This document shows, one piece after another, positions 17,469 through 30,445 of a stretch of 64,000 nucleotides of DNA. Under the pieces are notes generated by a model. It was not told the origin of the DNA, searched no databases, and saw nothing but the letters and a program-made list of their open reading frames with translations. This stretch comes from Cryobacterium sp. PAMC25264 (lineage in GTDB: Bacteria > Actinomycetota > Actinomycetes > Actinomycetales > Microbacteriaceae): the NCBI RefSeq assembly GCF_019443325.1, contig NZ_CP080383.1, positions 186,001 to 250,000 on the forward strand, given 5' to 3'. Within the stretch, counting starts at the first letter, position 1; every line of letters starts with the position of its first letter. The position numbers and the translations under genes were made by a program.

Positions 17469-17899
17469 AACCACACCGATACCGCGATGCTGCCGGCCGC
17501 GAGCACCAGCCACGCCACACCCAGGTTCAGGGCGTAGTCGAGCGGTAGCACCGTGGGGTTCTTCGCGCCGAGGCTCTGGGCGACGATCGCGGGCACGACG
17601 ATCAGGCTCAGCAGCGAACCGAGCACGATCGCGGCCTGGACGGTCACGATGATGCCGCCGGCCAGCCGATGGCCCGCCCGCCGGGTGAGCACACCCAGTC
17701 CGAACACCAGGGGAGAGAGCACGGCGTCGTGCAGCACGATGGCCGCGCCGATCCAGAGCGCCACCCCGGGGAGCCGCTGCACCGCGACGGTGTCGAGCAG
17801 GACATAGGCGCCCCAGGCGAGCCCGAGCACACCGAGGCCGACGAGGGCGACGCGGGCGGTGCGCATCCGCGGTGACACGGCGGGGGTTGCTGTCATCAT
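17417..17899 (-). CDS. Four-helix membrane protein of unknown function
   Basis: A 160-residue protein with four predicted membrane helices (VALVGLGVLGLAWGAYVLL, VALWIGAAIVLHDAVLSPLV, GGIIVTVQAAIVLGSLLSLI, LNLGVAWLVLAAGSIAVSVW) and a basic tail. No named family is recognised. ATG 17899 overlaps the stop of the molybdopterin oxidoreductase gene, so it is translationally coupled to it and may help its membrane assembly or electron transfer (inference). It lacks cofactor motifs. Confidence 0.7.
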   Translation of the reverse strand: MMTATPAVSPRMRTARVALVGLGVLGLAWGAYVLLDTVAVQRLPGVALWIGAAIVLHDAVLSPLVFGLGVLTRRAGHRLAGGIIVTVQAAIVLGSLLSLIVVPAIVAQSLGAKNPTVLPLDYALNLGVAWLVLAAGSIAVSVWFYVRTRRANHRPSLVQS

Positions 17900-19164
17900 G
17901 CGTCGATCGCCTCGATCCGGCTGAGCCATTTGGTCTGCAGCACGCCAGGGCGCCCGGGCGCGATCATGCGCGCGGGGTAGCCGTGCTCGATGTCCAGGAC
18001 GCCGCCGTTGAGCTCCAGGGCGACGAGGGTGAGCGAATCACGCACGTACTCCCGGCCCATCTCGGTCTGCTTGAACCCGCCGCGCTGCTCGAGGCTGATG
18101 ATGCGGAAATCGGCGTCGGGGGAGGCGCCGACCAGGTCGACCAGGTCGCGCAGGCGCACGCCGCGCCAGGAGGCCATCTGGCTCCAGCCCTCTACACAGG
18201 CGATGGGCAGGTCAACCGCGGTCTGGGGCAGGGCGGCCAGCTCGGCGCGGCTGAAGCTGCGTTCGGTGCCCCCGTGGGCCACGGTGAGCACCCAGTCGGC
18301 GGCCATGGCCGCGGTGGCGACCTTCGCCTGGGCGGAGGTGCGATTGACGGGAACGCCCTGCGGGCCCACACCCTTCTTGCGCGGACCGAACACGTTCGCG
18401 GCATCCAGCGGCGCCACGGTCTGGCCGGCCGTGAGACCCACCACGGCGGCGATGCCCAGCGCGACGGTGGCGAGGAAACCGCGCCGGCTCGTGCGGGGCG
18501 CCATCCGCGGGGTCGCATCGATGTACGCCAGCAGACGCCCGGTGAGGCCGCGGGTGCGCGGCAGGCCCGGACCGTCGTCGTCGACCGGGGTGTCCTCCGC
18601 GGTACCGTCAGCGGTGTCGACGGGGTGCCGCTCATCGGGGCCGGGCGCGGGCGTGGCCCGCCAGTGCGCCGAGATCAGGGGTAGTTTCACGCCGATGTGC
18701 ACGAGCAGGGACCCGATGATCACGAACGCGAGCGCGAAGTGCACCTGCTTGAACGAGAACGGGAACGGGTACCACTGGTAGGTGTTCAGTAGGCCGATGG
18801 TGATCTCCACCAGGGAGGCACCCACGAAGAGCGCGATCGACGCCCGCTCGAGGAGATTGGCGAACGACTTCACCGGCGGGTACTGGAACAGCTGCGGGAA
18901 CACGACGTAGAGCTTGGCCAGCAGCAGCGGGAAGCAGGCGATCCCGGCGATGATGTGGGTGCCCTGAGTCAGCTGGTAGAGCCCGGTCGGGCGGGTGGGG
19001 AAGCGCATCCAGGGCAGCGGTTGCTGCAGGAAATGGCTGTAGAGACCGGTGCCGAAACAGATCAGGAACGCCAGGCCGAGGAGCCGGCCGATCACGGTGG
19101 CCATTCGCGGAGTCCGCACCGGAGAGGCGAGCTGAGCCCTGGCCTCGTACATCAATCGGCGCAT
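17896..19164 (-). CDS. Membrane-anchored molybdopterin-dependent oxidoreductase
   Basis: A 422-residue fusion. The N-terminal half (residues about 20-180) has four membrane helices with histidines in GLYSHFLQ, THIIAGIAC, QVHFALAF and LLVHIGVK, fitting a cytochrome b-type haem domain. After a Pro/Asp-rich linker and an internal twin-arginine segment TSRRGFLATVALG comes a sulfite-oxidase-type Moco domain with the cysteine ligand in PIACVEGWSQMASWRG and DIEHGYPARMIAPG. Probably an extracytoplasmic oxidoreductase passing electrons through the haem domain; substrate unknown. ATG 19164 is chosen with AAGGTGG upstream; two GTGs at 19176/19179 are alternatives. Divergent from the GT87 gene. Confidence 0.85.
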   Translation of the reverse strand: MRRLMYEARAQLASPVRTPRMATVIGRLLGLAFLICFGTGLYSHFLQQPLPWMRFPTRPTGLYQLTQGTHIIAGIACFPLLLAKLYVVFPQLFQYPPVKSFANLLERASIALFVGASLVEITIGLLNTYQWYPFPFSFKQVHFALAFVIIGSLLVHIGVKLPLISAHWRATPAPGPDERHPVDTADGTAEDTPVDDDGPGLPRTRGLTGRLLAYIDATPRMAPRTSRRGFLATVALGIAAVVGLTAGQTVAPLDAANVFGPRKKGVGPQGVPVNRTSAQAKVATAAMAADWVLTVAHGGTERSFSRAELAALPQTAVDLPIACVEGWSQMASWRGVRLRDLVDLVGASPDADFRIISLEQRGGFKQTEMGREYVRDSLTLVALELNGGVLDIEHGYPARMIAPGRPGVLQTKWLSRIEAIDA

Positions 19165-19273
19165 AGTCCATTCCACCACCTTGTCGCTCGCGGCAGTGTA
19201 TGCAATCCTTACGGTTCGGTGACGGGGCGTGGTTCGGTCGGGGCCCTGGTACCCGCTCGGGGAGGATGGCAGA

Positions 19274-20686
19274 GTGCGTATTGCCGTCGTCTCGATTCTC
19301 CTGGCCGTCAGCGCGGCCGTCACCGGGGTCGTGGTGGTGGCTTTCGACCTGTTCCGGCCGCACCGGGACACCGCTCAGCTCCTGATCGGCACCGCGCTGC
19401 TCTGGCTGCTCTTCGCCGCCGCCCTGGTCGCCCTGCGCGGGGTTCGGGGCCGTGCGGTGGGGGTGTTGATCCTGGCCGGATCGCTCCTGATCGGCGGCGC
19501 CGCGATGGCCGGACCGCCCAACACCAGTACCGACTCCGCCCGGTACGCCTGGGACGGGGTGGTGCAGAATGCCGGGATCTCTCCCTACGCGTATGTGCCC
19601 GCCGATGAGCGGCTCGACGACCTCCGGCCCACCTGGCTCTTCCCCGCCCCCACCGAGATCGACGGCGCCCTGGTCTGCGCGGGCGAGCGCATCGCCACCG
19701 TGCAGCGGGACTCCGGCGAGCCGCTCTGCTCCGCGCTGAACCGCACCGCGGTGCCCACCATCTATCCGCCGGCAGCGGAGATTTACTTCGCGGCCGTGCG
19801 CGCCGTCGTCGGCTCCGATGCCGGCTACTGGCCACTTCAGCTGACCGGACTGCTGCTCAGTCTCGGCATCACCGGGATGCTTCTGGTGGGGATGCGCCGC
19901 CGCGGCATCGACCAGCGCCACGCCGCCCTATGGGCCTGGTGCCCGCTCGTTGCGACCGAGGGCATCACCAATTCCCATGTGGACCTGCTCGGTGTGGCCT
20001 TCACCCTCGCGGCCGTCTTCTGGGTGAGTAGCGGCAAACGCGTCCGTGGCGGAATCATGCTCGGGGTGGCCATCGGGGTCAAGCTGATCCCCGCGATCGC
20101 GGCACCGGCGATGCTCAAGCGGCAGGGCTGGAAGGTCGTCGTGGCGGCCGCGGCCACCTTCGCCCTTCTCTACGTTCCCTACGTGCTCTCCACCGGGATC
20201 GCGGTGCTGGGTTACCTGCCCGGCTACCTCAGCGAAGAAGGCTACGAGGACGGTTCCCGGTTCGCCCTGGTGTCCCTGATCGCCCCCGGCGGCGCCGGCA
20301 TCGTCCTGGTCGCGGTGCTGCTGGCCGGCCTGGCGGCCTTCACGATCTGGAAGACCGATCCCGAGCGGCCGTGGCTCGGACAACTGGTGATGATCGGCGG
20401 CACCCTGCTCATCCTCAGCCCCCGCTACCCCTGGTATGCGCTGCTGTTGCTGCCGTTCGTGGCTCTCAGCGGCCGGTGGGAGTGGCTGGCGATCCCGCTC
20501 GCGCTCACCCTGCGGCTTCTGGTTCCGTCGCTGACCGTCACCCGGGTCTCCCTGGCCGTGGCCCTCCTGGTGATCGTCGTCGTGTCGGTGCGCCGGGCCG
20601 GGCCGGGAGCCCTGGGGCGTGGCCGCGCCGCGCTCGCCCGGATCGGGTCCAGGGCTAGCGCCCGGCAGCGGTCGGCAGAGAACTAG
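19274..20686 (+). CDS. GT87/DUF2029-like polyprenyl-mannose-dependent glycosyltransferase
   Basis: A 470-residue integral membrane protein with about 11 hydrophobic segments. The extracytoplasmic loop after the third helix holds STDSARYAWDGVVQNAGISPYAYVPADE, the D/R-rich motif typical of GT-C mannosyltransferases of the GT87/DUF2029 group, which use polyprenyl-phosphate mannose. GTG 19274 is used because GGAGG lies 8 bp upstream. It ends 16 bp from the convergent GT39 gene. Together with the GT2 polyprenyl-phosphate transferase nearby it suggests an extracytoplasmic glycan or glycolipid pathway (inference). Confidence 0.78.
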   Translation: MRIAVVSILLAVSAAVTGVVVVAFDLFRPHRDTAQLLIGTALLWLLFAAALVALRGVRGRAVGVLILAGSLLIGGAAMAGPPNTSTDSARYAWDGVVQNAGISPYAYVPADERLDDLRPTWLFPAPTEIDGALVCAGERIATVQRDSGEPLCSALNRTAVPTIYPPAAEIYFAAVRAVVGSDAGYWPLQLTGLLLSLGITGMLLVGMRRRGIDQRHAALWAWCPLVATEGITNSHVDLLGVAFTLAAVFWVSSGKRVRGGIMLGVAIGVKLIPAIAAPAMLKRQGWKVVVAAAATFALLYVPYVLSTGIAVLGYLPGYLSEEGYEDGSRFALVSLIAPGGAGIVLVAVLLAGLAAFTIWKTDPERPWLGQLVMIGGTLLILSPRYPWYALLLLPFVALSGRWEWLAIPLALTLRLLVPSLTVTRVSLAVALLVIVVVSVRRAGPGALGRGRAALARIGSRASARQRSAEN

Positions 20687-20702
20687 ACGCCGGGCAGCCG
20701 GG

Positions 20703-22286
20703 TCAGCGCTCGTAGCGGAGCACGTTCACGCCGGTGAGCGCCCACTCCTCGGTGATCGAGTAGCCCAGGTCGGCGAGCTTCGCGGTCACGCTCGGCCGCC
20801 AGTCCTGCTTGTTGCTCGTGACCAGCCACACCGCATCGACCCCGGCGAACCGGTTGGTCACCTCGTCCAGCGGGTACCGGGTCTCCCACAGCTGCCCGGT
20901 CTGGGCGGCTGGGGTCTTGAGCTTCACGTCGATGAGGCCGGCGAAGGCATCCGGGTACGAGTAGGCGATCACCCTGGTGGTCGCGGCCGGATGCTGCCGC
21001 ACCGGCCCGTACACGATGGCGGCCCTCTCGCCGGGGCGCGTGGCGCGCTCCGACTCGATGAGGCTGGCCACCTCGCTCCACGATGAATTCTGTTTGGCCT
21101 CCGGCTGGCGTTGGGCCACGAATTGTGGCGCGGCCAGCGCGGCCAGAAGCACCAGCGCCGTCACGGCCAGCCATCGCCGCCGCAAGCGTCCCAGAGCGAC
21201 CCCGATCAGGATCGCAACGGCCGGGGCGCAGTAGGTGAGATAGCGAGGGGAGTACAGCGGCGAGACCACCAGTGACGCGAGAATCACGCCGATGGTCGGC
21301 ACCATGAGCCACGGCACCGCGATCGACAGCAAGGACGGGTTGCCCGACAGGTTTCGCGGGGCACCGGCGGCCGAGCTCCTGGTGCGAAGGCCGGCGAGAA
21401 CCAGGAACAGGATGCCCAGTGCCACCAGGACCCAGCCGACCACGGCGAAGAGCGGGTTCAGATAGAACCACTGCGTCACGAACACACCGTTCCAAGTGCC
21501 CCAGCTGATCGGGGCGATCCAACTCACCTGACCGGACTGGCGCACCACGGCCAGCGCGAACGGCAGCAACACAATCGCGGCGGAGCCAGCGGCGATGGCC
21601 CAGCCGATGAACGACGTCCGGGCCGCCCGGTCCCGGCGGCGACCTGCCCAGACCGTCCACAGGGCCGTGACGCCGTGGGCGGCAACGAGGAAGGCGAGAT
21701 AGATGAAGACCAGAGTGCAGGCGATGGCGGCCACGGCGTACAGGGTCCACCAGAGCGCACGGATGCGGCGTGGAGCGGGTCCGCGGCGCCAGGCGGCCAG
21801 GAACACCAGGGTCAGAGCCACGGCCAGGGCGGCAGTGAGCGCGTAGGAGCGTCCCTCGGTGCCCATCCAGGTGACCCGGGGGAGCAGGCAGAAGGCCACA
21901 CCGGCGAGCACGGCGGTGCCCCGGCCGGTCCGGGTGCGCATCAGGAGCACGATCAGGGCCGCTGTGACGCCGACGGCGACGGCGCTCGGAAGCCGGAGAG
22001 TGATCGGGGAGTAGCCGACCAGGTCGAGCCACAGGTGCATGCCGGCGTAGTACAGGCCGTGTACGGCGTCGACGCTCTGCAGCATCCGGCCGAGCTCGGG
22101 CCAGCTGCGCATGGTGGCGGACACCGTGGCCGCCTCGTCGAACCACAGCGACGGCTGCCAGGCAAACGCAAGGCCGAGCAGCGTGCCGAAAATACCGATC
22201 AGCAGCGCATCAGGCCAGGCCTGTCGAACCGAGATGCGGCCGTTCGGCGCGACAAGTGCACGCGAGGACGGAAGGGCGGTGGTCAT
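20703..22286 (-). CDS. GT39-like membrane mannosyltransferase
   Basis: A 527-residue GT-C protein. The first loop carries the catalytic-type acidic motif SLWFDEAATVSATMRSW followed by GLYYAGMHLWLDLVG, the pattern of ArnT/PMT-like glycosyltransferase family 39; nine or more helices follow, with SPRYLTYCAPAVAILIG before the C-terminal extracytoplasmic domain. It probably transfers a sugar from a polyprenyl carrier to a protein or lipid outside the membrane. ATG 22286 has AGGA upstream; a longer reading to 22391 is less likely. It is transcribed away from the repeats at 22435-22512. Confidence 0.82.
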   Translation of the reverse strand: MTTALPSSRALVAPNGRISVRQAWPDALLIGIFGTLLGLAFAWQPSLWFDEAATVSATMRSWPELGRMLQSVDAVHGLYYAGMHLWLDLVGYSPITLRLPSAVAVGVTAALIVLLMRTRTGRGTAVLAGVAFCLLPRVTWMGTEGRSYALTAALAVALTLVFLAAWRRGPAPRRIRALWWTLYAVAAIACTLVFIYLAFLVAAHGVTALWTVWAGRRRDRAARTSFIGWAIAAGSAAIVLLPFALAVVRQSGQVSWIAPISWGTWNGVFVTQWFYLNPLFAVVGWVLVALGILFLVLAGLRTRSSAAGAPRNLSGNPSLLSIAVPWLMVPTIGVILASLVVSPLYSPRYLTYCAPAVAILIGVALGRLRRRWLAVTALVLLAALAAPQFVAQRQPEAKQNSSWSEVASLIESERATRPGERAAIVYGPVRQHPAATTRVIAYSYPDAFAGLIDVKLKTPAAQTGQLWETRYPLDEVTNRFAGVDAVWLVTSNKQDWRPSVTAKLADLGYSITEEWALTGVNVLRYER

Positions 22287-22434
22287 GGTCCTGCGCTCTC
22301 CAATTCCTGCCAGGTCGTATTGGGCGTGTGGCCGCGACGACCCCGTTCGAGCGTAGGCGACCTTTCCCGGGAATCTACCCGGAGCCGGCACCGGCAGAAC
22401 GGCGGGGCGCCCTCACGCACGTGCCCGAGTCGTC

Positions 22435-22512
22435 GGTCGAGCGTGTCGAGACCCCCGTGACCTGTGGGCTGGTGGCGCCCAAGCGTTGGTCGAGAGTGTC
22501 GAGACCCCGTGA
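22435..22512. repeat. Two copies of the GGTCGAG-TCGAGACC repeat
   Basis: GGTCGAGCGTGTCGAGACC at 22435-22453 and GGTCGAGAGTGTCGAGACC at 22488-22506 are each imperfect palindromes followed by CCCGTGA or CCCCGTGA. The same family fills 30446-30920. The 301-bp gap 22287-22587 holds these copies plus the terminator at 22541-22572 and no gene. Confidence 0.75.
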
Positions 22513-22540
22513 TGTGCGTGTGTGTTGTGCTGTGACGCAG

Positions 22541-22572
22541 AAGAACGGCCGAGCGTGTGCTCGGCCGTTCTT
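22541..22572 (-). terminator. Terminator of the lipoprotein gene
   Basis: Perfect 14-bp stem AAGAACGGCCGAGC (22541-22554) with its complement at 22559-22572 and a GTGT loop, 15 bp after the stop of the minus-strand lipoprotein gene. The stem ends in a short T-rich stretch on the minus strand. Confidence 0.8.
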
Positions 22573-22587
22573 GTGTACTGCGGGGTG

Positions 22588-23274
22588 TTACTTGGTGGCG
22601 ACGGTGATGGTCGCGATGCCGACGAGTAGCTGGTCGGCGATGGCGTCGGTGCCGAACGTGGTGTTCAGCAGGCCGGCGGCGTCGGCGGAGATGTGCACGG
22701 TGGTGCCGGTGAGGATGGCGTTGTCGCCGTCCATCTGGAGGGGCTTGAGGGTTCCGCCGTAGAGGTCGAAGAGCTTGACCTGGGTGGCGGCGGACTCGCC
22801 GTTGGCGGTGACGTCGCCGAAGAGTTCGCTGGTGCCGGGGTCGATGGTGAAGTTGGTCAGTTCGACGACGGTGTCGCCGGCGGTGAGGGAGAAGCCGCTT
22901 CCTTCGTGCTCGATGTTGCCCTGGACGTAGGGGCGGTAGTCTTCGGCCGGGTCGTAGTAGTCCACGTTTCCGCCGGTGATGGGGAAGTGCAGGCTGCCTT
23001 CTTCGAGGGTGGCGGTGCCGACGGTGCCGGGGGTGAGGCCGAGGCTGGTGAGGGCGGCGGCGAAGTCGGCGTCCAGGAGGACGGCGGTGTCGACGCCGGT
23101 GAGGGCGGGGATCGAGGCGACCGGGGTGGGGGTGGCTTCGGCGGAGCTGCTGCTCGAGGAGGAGCTGGAGGACGGCGTCGAGGAGGTGCCTTCGTCGGTG
23201 GAGCAGGCGGCGAGGCCGGCGACGAGGAGGCCGGCGGTGGTCAGTCCGAGTGCGGTCTTGGTGAAGCTGCGCAT
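22588..23274 (-). CDS. Putative secreted lipoprotein
   Basis: A 228-residue protein with a lipoprotein signal peptide ending at LAAC (lipidated C24), then a Ser-rich spacer of ten consecutive serines and a globular domain with VDTAVLLDADFAAALTSLGL, TVVELTNFTIDPGTSELFGDV and TTVHISADAAGLLNTTFG. The domain is of the beta-rich kind seen in secreted actinobacterial proteins, vaguely like HtaA-type domains, but no family is claimed. ATG 23274 has AAGGA 8 bp upstream. The same frame stays open through a 9-bp tandem repeat upstream, but the signal peptide fixes the start. Confidence 0.75.
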   Translation of the reverse strand: MRSFTKTALGLTTAGLLVAGLAACSTDEGTSSTPSSSSSSSSSSAEATPTPVASIPALTGVDTAVLLDADFAAALTSLGLTPGTVGTATLEEGSLHFPITGGNVDYYDPAEDYRPYVQGNIEHEGSGFSLTAGDTVVELTNFTIDPGTSELFGDVTANGESAATQVKLFDLYGGTLKPLQMDGDNAILTGTTVHISADAAGLLNTTFGTDAIADQLLVGIATITVATK

Positions 23275-23313
23275 GATGTGTTCCTTTGCTGTGGGATGGT
23301 CTGCGGGGTGTTG

Positions 23314-23403
23314 CTGGTGTTGCTGGTAGTGCTGGTAGTGCTGGTAGTGCTGGTAGTGCTGGTAGTGCTGGTAGTGCTGGTAGTGCTGGTAGTGCTGGTG
23401 TTG
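23314..23403. repeat. Tandem 9-bp repeat in the lipoprotein gene leader
   Basis: Ten tandem 9-bp units: CTGGTGTTG, eight CTGGTAGTG, CTGGTGTTG. It lies 40 to 129 bp upstream of the minus-strand lipoprotein start codon, so variation in copy number would change the promoter-to-start distance in steps of 9 bp. On the minus strand one frame reads as repeated His-Tyr-Gln. Confidence 0.95.
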
Positions 23404-23550
23404 CTTGGTATGCAGGTGGTTCGGCCCCCCGGCAGAAAAGGTTTGGTCGGTCTCAAAAAAAGTTCTCGGCGTCGGTCCGGCTCGCATGCAGAGGGCTCAT
23501 CAAACGCCGGTGGGCGCGCCGATAGCCGGATCCGCACAGCCACGAGACAC

Positions 23551-23608
23551 GTCGATACCCGCACCGCACAACCATCCGGCCTGTCGATACCCGGTAAGTC
23601 GATACCCG
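23551..23608. repeat. Three direct copies of GTCGATACCCG
   Basis: The 11-mer occurs at 23551-23561, 23583-23593 and 23598-23608, upstream of the lipoprotein gene and 21 bp after the stop of the zincin-like gene (in gene orientation). It may be an operator array or a repeat fragment. The 355-bp gap 23275-23629 otherwise holds the 9-bp repeat and a presumed lipoprotein promoter. Confidence 0.8.
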
Positions 23609-23629
23609 ATAACGGGGAAGAGTGCTGGG

Positions 23630-24076
23630 CTAGTAGCGCCGGAAGCGGTCAGGGGCCAGATCCCAGGGGTCCTTGCCGAGCAACTCGGCTACTCCCCGGA
23701 ACACGCAGCTCTCGATGACCATCCGCTGATGGAACTCGTCATTGCGGTGAAGCCGGCTCAACCGCTGGATCGGCAGTCGGTAGAACGAGATGCGTCGTGC
23801 ATGGGCGTCGACCGAATATCGTTCCACTCCCACACCTTCGATCACGCTGACCGGACCGGGGGAGACTTCGAAGGTCACATCCGACAGTTCGGCCGGCCAG
23901 ACCATCCGTAAATAGTCCACGGTTGACGCGATGGTCATGTCGAACGTGTCGATGCGTGTGCGCAGCGGCGGCAGAAACGGCCCGGTCGCAGAACTGCGGA
24001 TGCCGCGTCCGTGACGGTCCCGCCCCCGACCGCGCTGGGTCGGAGTCTGCACGGTTGTGCGGCGTGAACGAGACAT
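23630..24076 (-). CDS. Zincin-like metallopeptidase-family protein
   Basis: A 148-residue protein: basic Arg-rich N-terminus, then PFLPPLRTRIDTFDMTIAS, ISFYRLPIQRLSRLHRNDE, and MVIESCVFRGVAELLGKDPWDLAPDRFR. This is the protein usually annotated as metallopeptidase family at the actinobacterial whiB2/DUF3499 locus. No HExxH zinc site is visible, so proteolytic activity is doubtful. TAGACT ends 6 bp before the ATG, suggesting a leaderless transcript. Divergent from DUF3499 across 45 bp. Confidence 0.72.
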   Translation of the reverse strand: MSRSRRTTVQTPTQRGRGRDRHGRGIRSSATGPFLPPLRTRIDTFDMTIASTVDYLRMVWPAELSDVTFEVSPGPVSVIEGVGVERYSVDAHARRISFYRLPIQRLSRLHRNDEFHQRMVIESCVFRGVAELLGKDPWDLAPDRFRRY

Positions 24077-24082
24077 CTCCCC

Positions 24083-24112
24083 AGTCTACTTCCGGGCTAT
24101 CGGCGGTATCCT
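24083..24112. promoter_or_regulatory. Divergent leaderless promoters
   Basis: A minus-strand -10 TAGACT (24088-24083) is 6 bp from the zincin-like ATG, and a plus-strand -10 TATCCT (24107-24112) is 9 bp from the DUF3499 ATG. Neither gene has a separate well-spaced Shine-Dalgarno sequence. Confidence 0.5.
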
Positions 24113-24121
24113 TCAATCACC

Positions 24122-24364
24122 ATGTCAGCCAGAGCGTGCACCCGTATCTCCTGTAGCGATGAGGCCGTGGCGACCCTCACCTTCTCTTACGCCGACTCGA
24201 TGGCGGTGCTCGGACCCCTTGCCGGCACGCATGAGCCGCATAGTTACGACCTCTGTGACCGGCACGCCCGCCTCACCACTCCGCCGCAGGGATGGCAGAT
24301 GATCCGGCATCGTCTCAAGGCCGAATCCGATGTCGCCGAGGACCACCCGGCCGCTTCGCTCTAG
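24122..24364 (+). CDS. DUF3499-family protein
   Basis: An 80-residue protein with the DUF3499 pattern: ACTRISCSDEAVATLTFSYA, DSMAVLGPLAGTHEPHSYDL and CDRHARLTTPPQGW. Cysteines at about 6, 11 and 45 with the HxxxC-like surroundings suggest a small metal-binding fold. Function unknown; conserved beside whiB2-locus genes in actinobacteria. Starts at ATG 24122 with no Shine-Dalgarno, consistent with leaderless expression. Confidence 0.85.
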   Translation: MSARACTRISCSDEAVATLTFSYADSMAVLGPLAGTHEPHSYDLCDRHARLTTPPQGWQMIRHRLKAESDVAEDHPAASL

Positions 24365-24674
24365 CTCGCGGCACCAGGTGGGCGCCGCGACTCTTCCTCC
24401 TCGGGGTGATGAATTCGCGTGACACGCCCGGGCGTTTGAGGTGATTTGCCCCGCCTGCGGAATCCCCGTAATGTCATCTCTCGTCACCCCACAGGTTCGG
24501 AAAAGCCGCAGAGCTTCCGGCCTCAAGCGGGACCACCTCCCACCTTCAGTACACAAGTCGTCATCGACGTTTCTTGGTGCTGAAGCGGAAAACAGCTTTT
24601 CGCCCGATCCCTCAGATTGATCGAACAAAGCGTCCCCTGGCATTATTTTGCCCGGGACACGCCGTTCAGTTGAT

Positions 24675-24703
24675 TTGACACAGGTCAACGAGGGCGCTAA
24701 GAT
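24675..24703 (+). promoter_or_regulatory. rRNA operon promoter
   Basis: Consensus -35 TTGACA (24675-24680) and -10 TAAGAT (24698-24703) with exactly 17 bp between them, about 280 bp before mature 16S. This is the strongest housekeeping promoter match in the window. Confidence 0.88.
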
Positions 24704-24760
24704 CGTAAAGTTGCCCCGGAGCGACAGCCTTTCAGGCCTGAAGTCGGGTGCGTCCGATCC

Positions 24761-24780
24761 TTGAGAACTCAACAGCGTGC
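24761..24780 (+). promoter_or_regulatory. rRNA leader antitermination-type box
   Basis: TTGAGAACTCAACAGCGTGC is the conserved actinobacterial rrn leader element. A related copy TTGAGAACTACACAGT lies in the 16S-23S spacer at 26825-26840. Role in antitermination or processing is from established knowledge of such leaders. Confidence 0.7.
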
Positions 24781-24983
24781 ACAATGTCAAATGCCAAAAA
24801 CCTCGGTCGTAGGGCTCCTTTCTAGGGAGTACCGCGGAAGAGATTCCTTTGGAAAACATTTAAACAACAAAGCAAGTCAGTAATGATTTGTTCTGTCAGT
24901 TTCAAACTTGCATCGTTGTCGCCTATTCCGGCGGCTCGGTGCACTAGATGTGACGCCAGCTTGCTGGTTAGTCAGCTAAACAT

Positions 24984-30099
<5,116 letters not shown>

Positions 30100-30215
30100 T
30101 AACACTCAGTTTGAATAAGCTGCTATGCGTCCACTATGTGGTTCTCGATGTACGGTCGAGAACAACACACTCCACCAGGTGTTCTATAACTAAAAATATA
30201 GATTCGATTCATCAA

Positions 30216-30334
30216 GGTGTTTCGGCGGCTATAGCAAGAGGGAAACGCCCGGTCACATTCCGAACCCGGAAGCTAAGACTCTTTGCGCCGATGGTACTGC
30301 AGGGGGGACCCTGTGGGAGAGTAGGACACCGCCG
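30216..30334 (+). rRNA. rrf: 5S ribosomal RNA
   Basis: About 117-119 nt from GTGTTTCGGCGGCTATAGC to AGGACACCGCCGGAC; the ends pair (GGCGGC with GCCG region) and the internal CCGAACCCGGAAGCTAAG is the universal 5S segment. Located 116 bp after 23S. Confidence 0.95.
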
Positions 30335-30353
30335 GACTTAACTTAGAAACACC

Positions 30354-30385
30354 AGAAAAGCCACCCCGACCGGGGTGGCTTTTCT
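30354..30385 (+). terminator. rRNA operon terminator
   Basis: AGAAAAGCCACCCCG (30354-30368) pairs perfectly with CGGGGTGGCTTTTCT (30371-30385), a 15-bp stem ending in a TTTTCT run, 20 bp after 5S. Confidence 0.92.
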
Positions 30386-30445
30386 GCGTTTAACCCCCAC
30401 GCCGTTGCCCTCCGCGACCACGTCCCGGATGCCGCACCCCACCCC

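Larger units (their letters stand above)
24365..24983 (+). other. rRNA operon upstream region and leader
   Basis: No protein gene is seen in these 619 bp. The segment contains the promoter at 24675-24703, a leader box at 24761-24780 and further AT-rich pre-16S leader. An imperfect dyad GTCCC...GGGAC near 24632-24658 precedes the promoter. Confidence 0.7.

Noticed and set aside
23314..23403. CRISPR-like array
   Set aside because: Units are 9 bp with no spacers, and no cas genes are present.
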